From: an uncultured candidate division WPS-2 bacterium
GTDB taxonomy: Bacteria > Vulcanimicrobiota > Vulcanimicrobiia > Vulcanimicrobiales > Vulcanimicrobiaceae
Assembly (NCBI GenBank): GCA_937927945.1
Contig: CALEYW010000080.1
Location: 1-64,000, forward strand
Length of the DNA: 64,000 nt
Reading direction: 5' to 3'
Under the pieces are notes generated by a model. That model worked only from the letters and a program-made list of their open reading frames with translations, ran no database searches and was not told the DNA's origin. Each line of letters opens with the position of its first letter. Position 1 is the stretch's first letter. Below are positions 56,402 to 64,000 of the stretch, one piece after another. The translations under genes were made by a program, and so were the position numbers.

Positions 56402-59400
56402 ATGTTCAAGACCGTCCTGGTCGCCAATCGGGGAGAGATCGCCGGCCGAATCATCGCGACCCTTCGGCGTCTGAACATCGCCTCGGTCGCGCTGTACTCC
56501 GATACGGACCGCTTCACGCTTCCGGTCCTCGCGGCAGATCAAGCGATCGCGCTGCGGGGAGCCACGGTCGCGGAGACGTACCTCAACGTCGATGCGATCG
56601 TCGCCGCATGCCAAGCGTCGGGGGCCGAGGCGGTGCATCCGGGATACGGCTTCCTCAGCGAAAACGCCGGCTTCGCAAGGCGCCTTGCCGACGCCGGAAT
56701 CGCGTTCGTTGGCCCGCGCAGCGAGCACCTGGAGGCATTCGGGCTCAAGCACACGGCGCGCGCGCTCGCGGAAGGAGCGGGGGTCCCGCTTCTTCCCGGC
56801 AGCGGCGTGCTCGAGGACGTCGAGAGCGCGATCGAACGTGCAGGTGCGATCGGGTATCCGGTCATGCTCAAGAGCACCGCCGGCGGCGGCGGCATCGGGA
56901 TGCAAGTGTGCCGATCCGCTGACGATCTCGTCGCGAAATATGCGACGGTCCGCCGCTTGGCGGCGGCAAACTTCGGCGATGAACGCATCTTCCTCGAAAA
57001 GTACGTCGAGCACGCCCGGCACATCGAAGTGCAGATCTTCGGCGACGGGAACGGCCGCGTCGTTGCGCTCGGCGAGCGCGATTGCTCCCTTCAGCGGCGT
57101 CACCAGAAAGTCGTCGAGGAGACGCCGGCGCCGGGCTTGGACGATGACGTGCGCTCGCGTCTGCATGCGGCAGCAGTTGCGCTCGGCGAGACCGTTCGCT
57201 ATGCGTCCGCCGGCACGGTCGAGTTCATCTACGATGCGTCCACCAAAGAGTTCTTTTTCCTCGAAGTGAACACGCGGCTGCAGGTGGAGCACGGCGTCAC
57301 CGAGCTCGTGTACGGCATCGATCTGGTGGAATGGATGCTGCGGCAAGCAGCGGGTGACTTCGTCTTTCCCGCGCCTGCCGCGCTAGCGCCGTCCGGCGCC
57401 GCGATCGAAGCGCGCATCTATGCGGAGGATCCGGCGCGCGGGTTCCGGCCGAGCGTCGGTGTGTTGACGAGCGTTCGCTTTCCGCAGGACGCTCGCGTCG
57501 ACACGTGGGTCGAGACGGGGACGGAGGTCTCGGCCAAGTACGATCCGCTGCTGGCGAAGATCCTCGTCCGCGCAGACACGCGAACCGGCGCGCTCGCGCG
57601 AATGGCCGACGCGTTGTGCGAGACCAGCATTTTCGGAATCGAGACGAATCTCGGGTACGTCGCGTCCGTGATCGACGACGAGCGGTTCCTCTCCGGCGAG
57701 ATGACGACCGGTACGCTGGCCGCGTTCGCGTACTCGCCGGAGACGGTCGAAGTGCTGAAGCCGGGCGTGCGATCGAGCCTCCAGGAGTTGCCGGGACGCC
57801 TCGGCTTCTGGCACGTCGGGGTCCCGCCGAGCGGCCCGATGGACGAGCGTTCGTTCCGCCTCGTGAATCGCGTGCTCGGCAATCCCGACGAGACGTGCGC
57901 GCTCGAGCTCACCCTGCACGGCCCGACCCTGTGCTTTCACGCGCCGGCGGTGGTCGCGCTCGGCGGCGCGGCGATGCAGGCCGACCTCGACGGCGTCCCC
58001 GTCGCGTACGGAGCCCCAATCCGCGTCGCAGCGGGTGCGGTTTTGAGGATCGGCGCGATCGTGGGACCCGGCGCCAGAACGTATCTGGGCGTGCTCGGCG
58101 GCTTTGATGCGCCGCTGTACCTCGGCTCGCGCGCGACGTTCGCTCTGGGCGGATTCGGCGGCCATGCGACCGGGACGCTGAAGACGGGCGACATCTTGCG
58201 CGTCGCACCCGCCGTGACGGATGCCGCTCGTTTTCCCGCAGGCGTCGAACTCGACGGTCCGCAGCTGACGACATCGTGGGAGATCGGCGTCGTCTACGGC
58301 CCGCACGGTGCACCGGATTTCTTCACCGACGCCGACGTCGCGACGCTGTTCGAAGCCGAGTACGAAGTCCATTTCAACAGCGATCGCACCGGCGTTCGGC
58401 TGATCGGGCCGAAACCTGCCTGGGCCCGGCGCGACGGCGGTGAAGCGGGACTGCATCCGTCGAACATCCACGACAACGCGTATGCCATCGGGTCGATCGA
58501 TTTCACCGGCGACATGCCAATCATCCTCGGGCCGGACGGACCGAGCTTGGGTGGTTTCGTCTGCCCGGCGGTGGTTGCTGGTAGTGAGCTGTGGAAGGTC
58601 GGCCAGCTTCGGCCCGGCAACCGCGTACGTTTCCGGCGGACCACGCCGGCGTCCGCGATCTACGCGCAGCTCGACGATCGTGAAGTCCCCGTCGTCTACC
58701 GGATCGCCGGCGACGAGAACGTTCTCGTCGAGTACGGTCCGATGGTTCTGGACATCGCCTTGCGCTTGCGCGTACACCTCTTGATGACCGCGCTCGAGAG
58801 CGCGCACATTTCGGGAATCATCGACCTCACGCCGGGGATCCGTTCGCTGCAGGTGCACTACGACAGCGGCGTCCGCACGCCGGCGGAGATCGTCGAACTG
58901 CTCGTGCGGATCGAGGACGGCCTTCCGTCCGTCGACGACGTCGATATCCCGAGCCGCATCATCCACCTGCCGCTGTCGTGGAACGACGACGCCGCCGCGC
59001 TCGCGATGCGCAAGTATCAGGAACTCGTGCGCCCGAATGCTCCGTGGTGTCCCTCCAACATCGAGTTCATTCGACGCATCAACGGGCTCGATTCGATCGA
59101 GGACGTCAAGCGCATCGTCTTCGATGCACGCTATCTGGTCCTGGGATTGGGCGACGTGTATCTCGGTGCCCCGGTCGCCACGCCGCTCGATCCGCGGCAC
59201 CGTCTGATCACGACGAAGTACAATCCCGCGCGCACGTGGACGCCGGAGAACGCGGTCGGCATCGGCGGCGCGTATCTCTGCATTTACGGCATGGAGGGTC
59301 CCGGCGGCTATCAGCTCGTCGGGCGAACGATTCAAGTGTGGAACAGCTGGCGTTCCACGGAGGTCTTCGAGCCGGAATCGCCGTGGCTGCTGCGATTCTT

Positions 59401-59911
59401 CGATCAGATCCGGTTCTTTCCGGTCACGGGTGAAGAATTGCTCGAAGCGCGCGCTGCGTTTCCACACGGACGGTATCCCGTGCGCATCGAGCACGAGCGT
59501 TTTCGCCTCCGCGAATACCGCGAGTTTCTCGCACGTCACGCCACGGAGATCGAGGCGTTCCAGCAGCGACGGCAAACCGCGTTCGACGTCGAACGGCACG
59601 ATTGGGCGGCGCGCGGACTCGACACCTACGTCCCGGAAGACGGGCTCACGCCGGCTGACGTCGAGGACGCGCTGCCTCCCGGCGTGCATGCCGTGGAATC
59701 GCCGGTCCCCGGAAACGTCTGGAAAGTGCTCGTCGAAGCGGGACGAATGGTCGAACCTGGCGATCCGCTCGTGATCTTGGAGTCGATGAAGATGGAACTC
59801 GAGGTGTGCGCGCCGCACCGAGCGGTCGTGCAAGCCGTGCGCTGCGCGTCGGGCAAGCCGGTGAATGCCGGACAGACCCTCGTCCTGCTTTCCTCGGAGG
59901 CGGCGGCGTGA
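56402..59911 (+). CDS. Urea/guanidine carboxylase (biotin-dependent)
   Basis: A 1169-residue biotin enzyme from ATG 56402. In order: biotin carboxylase (residues 1-450, ATP-grasp; VLVANRGEIAGRI, KSTAGGGGIGMQVC, FLEVNTRLQVEHGVTELV), a KipI/KipA-like carboxyltransferase (about 460-1060; TPGIRSLQVHYDSGVRTPAE, TPENAVGIGGAYLCIYGMEG) and a biotinyl domain (biotin Lys1130 in LESMKMELEV). Urea carboxylases and guanidine carboxylases share this build and are separated by a few substrate-site residues. The flanking DUF1989 pair points to guanidine. It carboxylates the substrate to allophanate or carboxyguanidine with bicarbonate and ATP. Stop overlaps atzF by ATGA. Confidence 0.92.
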   Translation: MFKTVLVANRGEIAGRIIATLRRLNIASVALYSDTDRFTLPVLAADQAIALRGATVAETYLNVDAIVAACQASGAEAVHPGYGFLSENAGFARRLADAGIAFVGPRSEHLEAFGLKHTARALAEGAGVPLLPGSGVLEDVESAIERAGAIGYPVMLKSTAGGGGIGMQVCRSADDLVAKYATVRRLAAANFGDERIFLEKYVEHARHIEVQIFGDGNGRVVALGERDCSLQRRHQKVVEETPAPGLDDDVRSRLHAAAVALGETVRYASAGTVEFIYDASTKEFFFLEVNTRLQVEHGVTELVYGIDLVEWMLRQAAGDFVFPAPAALAPSGAAIEARIYAEDPARGFRPSVGVLTSVRFPQDARVDTWVETGTEVSAKYDPLLAKILVRADTRTGALARMADALCETSIFGIETNLGYVASVIDDERFLSGEMTTGTLAAFAYSPETVEVLKPGVRSSLQELPGRLGFWHVGVPPSGPMDERSFRLVNRVLGNPDETCALELTLHGPTLCFHAPAVVALGGAAMQADLDGVPVAYGAPIRVAAGAVLRIGAIVGPGARTYLGVLGGFDAPLYLGSRATFALGGFGGHATGTLKTGDILRVAPAVTDAARFPAGVELDGPQLTTSWEIGVVYGPHGAPDFFTDADVATLFEAEYEVHFNSDRTGVRLIGPKPAWARRDGGEAGLHPSNIHDNAYAIGSIDFTGDMPIILGPDGPSLGGFVCPAVVAGSELWKVGQLRPGNRVRFRRTTPASAIYAQLDDREVPVVYRIAGDENVLVEYGPMVLDIALRLRVHLLMTALESAHISGIIDLTPGIRSLQVHYDSGVRTPAEIVELLVRIEDGLPSVDDVDIPSRIIHLPLSWNDDAAALAMRKYQELVRPNAPWCPSNIEFIRRINGLDSIEDVKRIVFDARYLVLGLGDVYLGAPVATPLDPRHRLITTKYNPARTWTPENAVGIGGAYLCIYGMEGPGGYQLVGRTIQVWNSWRSTEVFEPESPWLLRFFDQIRFFPVTGEELLEARAAFPHGRYPVRIEHERFRLREYREFLARHATEIEAFQQRRQTAFDVERHDWAARGLDTYVPEDGLTPADVEDALPPGVHAVESPVPGNVWKVLVEAGRMVEPGDPLVILESMKMELEVCAPHRAVVQAVRCASGKPVNAGQTLVLLSSEAAA

Positions 59912-61716
59912 TGCTTCCGCAGATGCTGCAGCTCTCGACGTTGCGGGCCGGTTACCGCGCCGGACTCTTCACGCCGGAAGACGTCGTCGCGACGGTCCTC
60001 GAGCGCGTGCGGGCATATCCGGATCCCGCGGTGTGGATCGCGCCCGTTTCGGACGTCAAGCTGCTCGAACGGGCACGCTCGTTGCCGGCGGACCGCGCTT
60101 CGATCGACGCGCTCCCGCTCTATGGCATCCCGTTCGCCGTGAAGGACAACATCGACGTCGCCGGCATGCCGACGACGGCGGGATGCCCGGCGTTTGCGTA
60201 CGAGCCCGGCGAATCTGCGTTCGTCGTGGAACGGCTGCTCGCGGCCGGAGCGATCCTCATCGGCAAGACGAACCTCGACCAATTCGCGACGGGCTTGGTC
60301 GGCACGCGGTCACCGCACGGTGCACCGCGCTGCGTCTTCGACGAGCGTTACGTCTCGGGAGGTTCGAGCTCCGGATCGGCCGTCGCCGTCGCCGCGGGCC
60401 TCTGTTCGTTCTCCTTGGGAACGGATACGGCCGGCTCTGGTCGCGTCCCGGCGTCGTTCAACAACATCGTCGGCTACAAGCCGACCAAAGGGCGTTTGAG
60501 CACCCGCGGCGTCGTTCCGGCGTGCCGCTCGGTCGACTGCGTCACGATATTCGCAGCGAGCGTCGACGAGGCGCGGGACATCGCGGCGGTCGCGCAGGGC
60601 TTCGACGAAGCCGATCCGTATTCGCGCCGCTCGATCGATGCGGCGCTTCCGCTGGAGCATTTCCGGTTTGGCGTGCTCGCGGCCGCCGATCGTCAATTCT
60701 TCGGTGACCTCGAAGCGGCGGAGCTCTACGACGCATCGATCGAGCGGCTCATCGACTGCGGCGGCACGCCGGTGGAGATCGACTACACACCGTTTCGGGA
60801 TGCTGCGGCATTGTTGTACGGCGGTCCCTGGGTCGCCGAACGATTGGCCGCGATCGCACCCTTCTTTGCCGCGAACGCCGCCGCGCTGCACCCTATTGTG
60901 CGCGAGATCATCGGAGGGGCGCAGCGCTTTTCGGCCGTCGACGCGTTCGAGGGGCAGTACCGGCTGCGGGCACTCGAAAAGCAAGCGGCGCACCAATGGG
61001 ACGAGATCGACGTCATGCTGCTGCCGACGACGCCGACGATCTATTCCGTCGATGAGGTCGAGCGCGATCCGATTCGCTTGAACAGCAACCTCGGGCTCTA
61101 TACGAATTTCGTGAACCTGTTGGATTACGGCGCCATCGCGATCCCGGCGGGATTTCGCACCGGGAACGGGCTTCCGTTCGGCGTGACGCTGATCGGACCG
61201 GCGTTCGCGGACGACGACCTGGCATCGGTCGCCGGCCGCTTGCAGCGCTCGCAGGGCACGGGAGTCGGCAAGGCGCTCGATCCGATCGCGGCCGGCGTTG
61301 CGCCGTCCGTCGAGGCGCGACCAGTCGCCGTTCAGATCGCCGTCGCAGGCGCGCACTTGACCGGTTTTCCGCTCAATCATCAACTGATGGAGCTCGGTGC
61401 CACGCTGGTGCGCACCTGCGCGACGGACGGCGAGTACCGCTTGTTCGCGCTCTCGACGGAACCGGCAAAGCCGGGCCTCGTTCGCGATCCGGGCTTTGCG
61501 GGACCCGGGATCGACGTCGAAGTGTGGTCGATGAGCGTCGCTGCGTTCGGTCATTTCGTCGCATCGCTTCCGACGCCGATGGCGATCGGCAAACTTCGCC
61601 TGCACGACGGCACGGAAGTCGCGGGATTTTTGTGCGAGCAGCACGCGCTCGCAAACGCGCCGGAGATCACCGCGTGGGGCGGTTGGCGACGCTATTTGTC
61701 CAACGGCGTATCGTAA
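59911..61716 (+). CDS. atzF: Allophanate hydrolase (amidase signature family)
   Basis: A 601-residue enzyme from ATG 59911 that hydrolyses allophanate to CO2 and ammonia. The amidase-signature Ser-Ser-Lys set is Lys78 (FAVKDNIDVAGMP), the GGSSSGS loop (150-156) and Ser176 (TDTAGSGRVPASF). A C-terminal ~160-residue domain of the allophanate-hydrolase type follows (FPLNHQLMELGATLVRTC, then LHDGTEVAGFLCEQH). It completes the route guanidine -> carboxyguanidine -> allophanate -> ammonia with the genes upstream. Confidence 0.93.
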   Translation: MLPQMLQLSTLRAGYRAGLFTPEDVVATVLERVRAYPDPAVWIAPVSDVKLLERARSLPADRASIDALPLYGIPFAVKDNIDVAGMPTTAGCPAFAYEPGESAFVVERLLAAGAILIGKTNLDQFATGLVGTRSPHGAPRCVFDERYVSGGSSSGSAVAVAAGLCSFSLGTDTAGSGRVPASFNNIVGYKPTKGRLSTRGVVPACRSVDCVTIFAASVDEARDIAAVAQGFDEADPYSRRSIDAALPLEHFRFGVLAAADRQFFGDLEAAELYDASIERLIDCGGTPVEIDYTPFRDAAALLYGGPWVAERLAAIAPFFAANAAALHPIVREIIGGAQRFSAVDAFEGQYRLRALEKQAAHQWDEIDVMLLPTTPTIYSVDEVERDPIRLNSNLGLYTNFVNLLDYGAIAIPAGFRTGNGLPFGVTLIGPAFADDDLASVAGRLQRSQGTGVGKALDPIAAGVAPSVEARPVAVQIAVAGAHLTGFPLNHQLMELGATLVRTCATDGEYRLFALSTEPAKPGLVRDPGFAGPGIDVEVWSMSVAAFGHFVASLPTPMAIGKLRLHDGTEVAGFLCEQHALANAPEITAWGGWRRYLSNGVS

Positions 61717-61762
61717 CGGCCTACAAACGTCTATTGTCGATTCGCCGCCCAGCCGAGACGAT

Positions 61763-61808
61763 ATAGCCCTGCGCCACGGTGACCGCGCCGAAGCGCCCCG
61801 TGGGCTAT
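61763..61808 (+). promoter_or_regulatory. Structured leader candidate before the ABC transporter genes
   Basis: A hand-drawn fold gives ATAGCC (61763-61768) pairing with GGCTAT (61803-61808), a 6-base bulge, CACGG (61775-61779) pairing with CCGTG (61798-61802), and an apical GCGC-CGAA-GCGC hairpin (61785-61796). The 3' strand of the outer stems is uninterrupted for 11 bases. It lies 36 bases before the transporter binding-protein gene with no U-run after it, so a riboswitch, attenuator or processing site is possible. It does not match the guanidine-I, -II or -III motifs I know. Confidence 0.35.
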
Positions 61809-61843
61809 GTGTTGCGTCAGAAAAGATTGGAGCCATCACACTC

Positions 61844-62842
61844 GTGTTTTCGCGGAAATCGTTCATCGCGGGCGTCGCCGCCGCAGCAGCGCTCTCACCG
61901 GCGCCACGGGCAAGCGCCGCCGACGCTCCGATCCGCATCGGATACAGCGCATGGCCCGGTTGGTTTCCATGGAAAGTCGCCGAAGCGAAGGGACTCTTCG
62001 CGAAAAACGGCGTCCAAGTCGAGATGGTGTGGTTCGACGACTACACGGCGTCGATCAGCGCGCTCTCGGCCGGCAAAATCGACGGCAACTCCGAGACGAC
62101 GAACGACGCGATTTCCGCGCAGGCCGGCGGCGCTCCGCGCAAGATCGTCCTGACCACCGACAACTCGTACGGAAACGATCAGGTCATCGCGAAGGCCGGC
62201 ATCGCGGACGCCCGCGGACTCGCCGGAAAGAACGTAGCCGTCGAATTCGGTCTTGTCGACCACTTCCTCTTGCTGCTCGCGCTGCAGAAGGCCGGCGTCC
62301 CGCAGAGCGCCGTCCACATCAAGGCGCTGGCGACCGATAAAGCCGCGGCAGCGTTCGCCGGCGGCAAAGTCGACTCGTGCGCGGTGTTCGCGCCCTTCAC
62401 GACGGCGGCGATGAAGACGGGCCTGGGGCACGTGATCGCGAGCTCGAAAGACTTTCCGGGCGCGATCCCCGATCATCTGGTCCTCTCTCCGTCGCTCGTC
62501 GCATCGCGGCCGGCCGACGTCCAAAGGATCGTGAAGACGTGGTTCGACACGCTCGCGTACATCCAAGCCAATCGGGCCGAGGCGGTCGCGATCATGGCCA
62601 AGCGCGCGGCCGTGTCGCCGGCCGAGTACCTCTCGTACGACAAAGGCACGCGCATCTTCACCGTCCGCGACAACGTTGAGGCGTTCGCGCCGGGGAGCAG
62701 CATCAAACACCTCTCCGACAGCGGCAAGATGATGTCCGCGTTCTTGCTGAAGGCCGGCCTCACGAAGACCAGCGTCAACGTGGACTCGATGCTCGACAGC
62801 CAATTCGTCAAGGCGTATGCCGCGACCCATTCAACCGCATAG
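61844..62842 (+). CDS. ABC transporter substrate-binding protein (SsuA/TauA-like)
   Basis: A 332-residue periplasmic binding protein from GTG 61844 with a signal peptide (FSRKSFIAGVAAAAALSPAP, ending ASA-AD). The mature part starts IRIGYSAWPGWFPWKVAEAK and has the NMT1/SsuA-like pattern (WFDDYTASISALSAGKIDGN, then SYGNDQVIAKAGIADARGLA). Relatives bind sulfonates, nitrate, urea or guanidine-like cations. Its place behind the carboxylase operon suggests guanidine or urea. GGAG at 61829-61832 precedes the start by 11 bases. Confidence 0.88.
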   Translation: MFSRKSFIAGVAAAAALSPAPRASAADAPIRIGYSAWPGWFPWKVAEAKGLFAKNGVQVEMVWFDDYTASISALSAGKIDGNSETTNDAISAQAGGAPRKIVLTTDNSYGNDQVIAKAGIADARGLAGKNVAVEFGLVDHFLLLLALQKAGVPQSAVHIKALATDKAAAAFAGGKVDSCAVFAPFTTAAMKTGLGHVIASSKDFPGAIPDHLVLSPSLVASRPADVQRIVKTWFDTLAYIQANRAEAVAIMAKRAAVSPAEYLSYDKGTRIFTVRDNVEAFAPGSSIKHLSDSGKMMSAFLLKAGLTKTSVNVDSMLDSQFVKAYAATHSTA

Positions 62843-62857
62843 CACGGGCGACCGGGC

Positions 62858-63706
62858 GTGATCCGCGACTACGGCGGGCGCGTCGCAAGCGTTCCGCCGA
62901 GTCGACGGACTCGGCGGAGCCTGCGGCCGAGCTCCTTTTGGGCGATCCGAGAGTCGACTGCGCGCTGGCACGGCATCGTGCTGCCGCTCGCGGTGACGGC
63001 CGTCATCCTGATCGGCTGGGCGCTCCTCTCGCAATACGGCAAGATTCCGGCGATGTTCTTGCCGTCGCCCACGGGCGTGTGGCACGCGTTCCAGGCGCTG
63101 ATGGCGGACAACTACGCAGCCGACATTCGGGCCAGCATCACTCGGGTAGCGATCGGCTTCGTCGCCGCTACCATCTGCAGCATTCCGGTCGGCCTGCTGA
63201 TGGGAAGCTTCGGAACGGTCGAGTCGATGCTCGCGCCGGTCGTCGGAACCCTGCGTTACGTACCGATCACGGCGCTCGTTCCGCTCTTGATCCTGTGGCT
63301 CGGCATCGATGAGGCCCCCAAGCTCGCGATCATCGTTCTCTCGACGTTCTTTTACAACACGATCATGATCGCGGACGCGGTGCGCAGCGTCCCGCGCGAT
63401 TTCATCAACGTGAGCTATACGCTGGGCGCGACGCGCCTGCAGGTTCTGCGGCGCGTGATCCTGCCCGCCGCGATGCCGCAAATCGTCGACGCGCTTCGCG
63501 TCAACGTCGCGGTCGCATGGAATTTCCTGTTCATCGCGGAGCTGATCGCGGCCGACAGCGGTCTGGGATATCGCCTCATGATGGCGCAGCGCACCAACGC
63601 GAGCGACCAGATGTTCGTCGCGCTCATCATCGTCGCCGTGATCGGCTTCGCCCTCGACCAGGCGTTTCGGCTTGCGAAGAAAGTGCTTCTCCCATGGTCG
63701 GCGTAG
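62858..63706 (+). CDS. ABC transporter permease (SsuC/TauC type)
   Basis: A 282-residue inner-membrane permease from GTG 62858 with six helices after a basic N-terminus, such as GIVLPLAVTAVILIGWALLS, AIGFVAATICSIPVGLLMG, YVPITALVPLLILWLGI and LIIVAVIGFALDQ. The EAA-loop for ATPase contact is visible as GATRLQVLRRVILPAAMPQI. It partners the binding protein upstream and the ATPase downstream, whose start overlaps by 13 bases. Confidence 0.9.
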   Translation: MIRDYGGRVASVPPSRRTRRSLRPSSFWAIRESTARWHGIVLPLAVTAVILIGWALLSQYGKIPAMFLPSPTGVWHAFQALMADNYAADIRASITRVAIGFVAATICSIPVGLLMGSFGTVESMLAPVVGTLRYVPITALVPLLILWLGIDEAPKLAIIVLSTFFYNTIMIADAVRSVPRDFINVSYTLGATRLQVLRRVILPAAMPQIVDALRVNVAVAWNFLFIAELIAADSGLGYRLMMAQRTNASDQMFVALIIVAVIGFALDQAFRLAKKVLLPWSA

Positions 63707-64000
63707 GCGGACTGGTCTTTCGCGACGTCTCGAAAACCTACGAGACGCCTGGCGGCCCCCTCACGGTGCTGCAGGACATCAACGTCGCGGTCGCGCCGAA
63801 TGAGTTCGTCTGCATGGTCGGCGCGTCCGGTTGCGGGAAGTCGACGCTGCTGCAGTGCGCGGCCGGCTTGAATCGGCCGAGCGCCGGGACGATCACGCTG
63901 GACGGAGAGCCGGTCGTCGGGCCGTCGGCGGACCGCGGGATGATCTTCCAGAGCTACACGCTCTTCCCGTGGCTGACGATCGAAGAAAACGTCGGCTTCG
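63694..64000 (+). CDS. ABC transporter ATP-binding protein, cut by the window end
   Basis: From ATG 63694 the frame is open to the end of the window (102 complete codons). It reads VFRDVSKTYETPGGPLTVLQ, the Walker A GASGCGKSTLLQCAAGL and the Q-loop FQSYTLFPWLTIEENV, matching SsuB/TauB-type ATPases. Signature and Walker B motifs lie beyond the window. It completes the transporter. Confidence 0.92.
   Translation, partial: MVGVGGLVFRDVSKTYETPGGPLTVLQDINVAVAPNEFVCMVGASGCGKSTLLQCAAGLNRPSAGTITLDGEPVVGPSADRGMIFQSYTLFPWLTIEENVGF

Noticed and set aside
57383..59833. 816-codon open frame on the minus strand
   Set aside because: Lies entirely antisense to the carboxylase; composition is that of a GC-rich shadow.

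Overview
The window is a high-GC (about two-thirds GC by eye) bacterial contig with dense, often 4-bp overlapping genes (GTGA or ATGA stop/start junctions) and frequent GTG starts. It has Gram-negative style signal peptides and lipoproteins. Paired aspartyl-protease-like exported proteins and virginiamycin-B-lyase-like propeller lipoproteins would suit an Eremiobacterota-like lineage, but there is no rRNA or marker gene here to prove that. The first 38 bases are Nextera transposase adapter, so the left edge is a library artefact and the first gene is a fragment. The right edge cuts an ABC ATPase gene.

Layout: 39-12175 is a storage-glucan operon (GH63-type glucosidase fragment, a dihydrolipoamide-dehydrogenase-like flavoprotein, GlgB, GlgX, MalQ, and a nucleotidyltransferase/phosphomannomutase fusion). 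12197-15253 holds a small membrane protein, an exported aspartyl-protease-like protein and a DEAD-box helicase with a palindrome at its promoter. 15436-19615 is a decayed zone: a frameshifted small exported protein, an intact lipoprotein, and two tandem propeller lipoproteins with several frameshifts, an internal deletion and a fused junction. 19657-27441 carries an SDR, a glycosyltransferase, a TMEM175-like channel, the second aspartyl-protease paralogue, and a divergent LodB/LodA pair (cysteine-tryptophylquinone oxidase and its flavoprotein). 27494-38351 holds aconitase, an HTH/nucleotidyltransferase pair resembling AbiE-type toxin-antitoxin modules, a low-GC orphan gene, RNase D, a TVP38-type membrane protein and metabolic enzymes.

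38440-44810 is an essentially complete reductive pyrimidine (uracil/thymine) catabolic operon: PreT, PreA, HydA (apparently starting at ATC), an amidohydrolase of the beta-ureidopropionase type, and an NCS1 permease. A class III aminotransferase at 46819-48177 on the other strand could take the beta-alanine product. Between them is an unusual single protein joining an exported multicopper oxidase to a ZIP-family metal transporter.

48224-54701 is mixed: Uma2-like nuclease fold, RDD protein, acyl-CoA synthetase, a cysteine-less isochorismatase-like protein, DUF2721, a frameshifted formaldehyde dehydrogenase and an internally shortened F420-reductase-like protein. 54903-64000 is a nitrogen-scavenging operon: two DUF1989 proteins (CgdA/CgdB type), a urea/guanidine carboxylase, allophanate hydrolase, and a SsuA/TauA-type ABC transporter. 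This set is best read as guanidine assimilation rather than urea use. A well-formed bulged hairpin at 61763-61808 precedes the transporter genes.

No tRNA, rRNA, CRISPR array or insertion sequence was seen.
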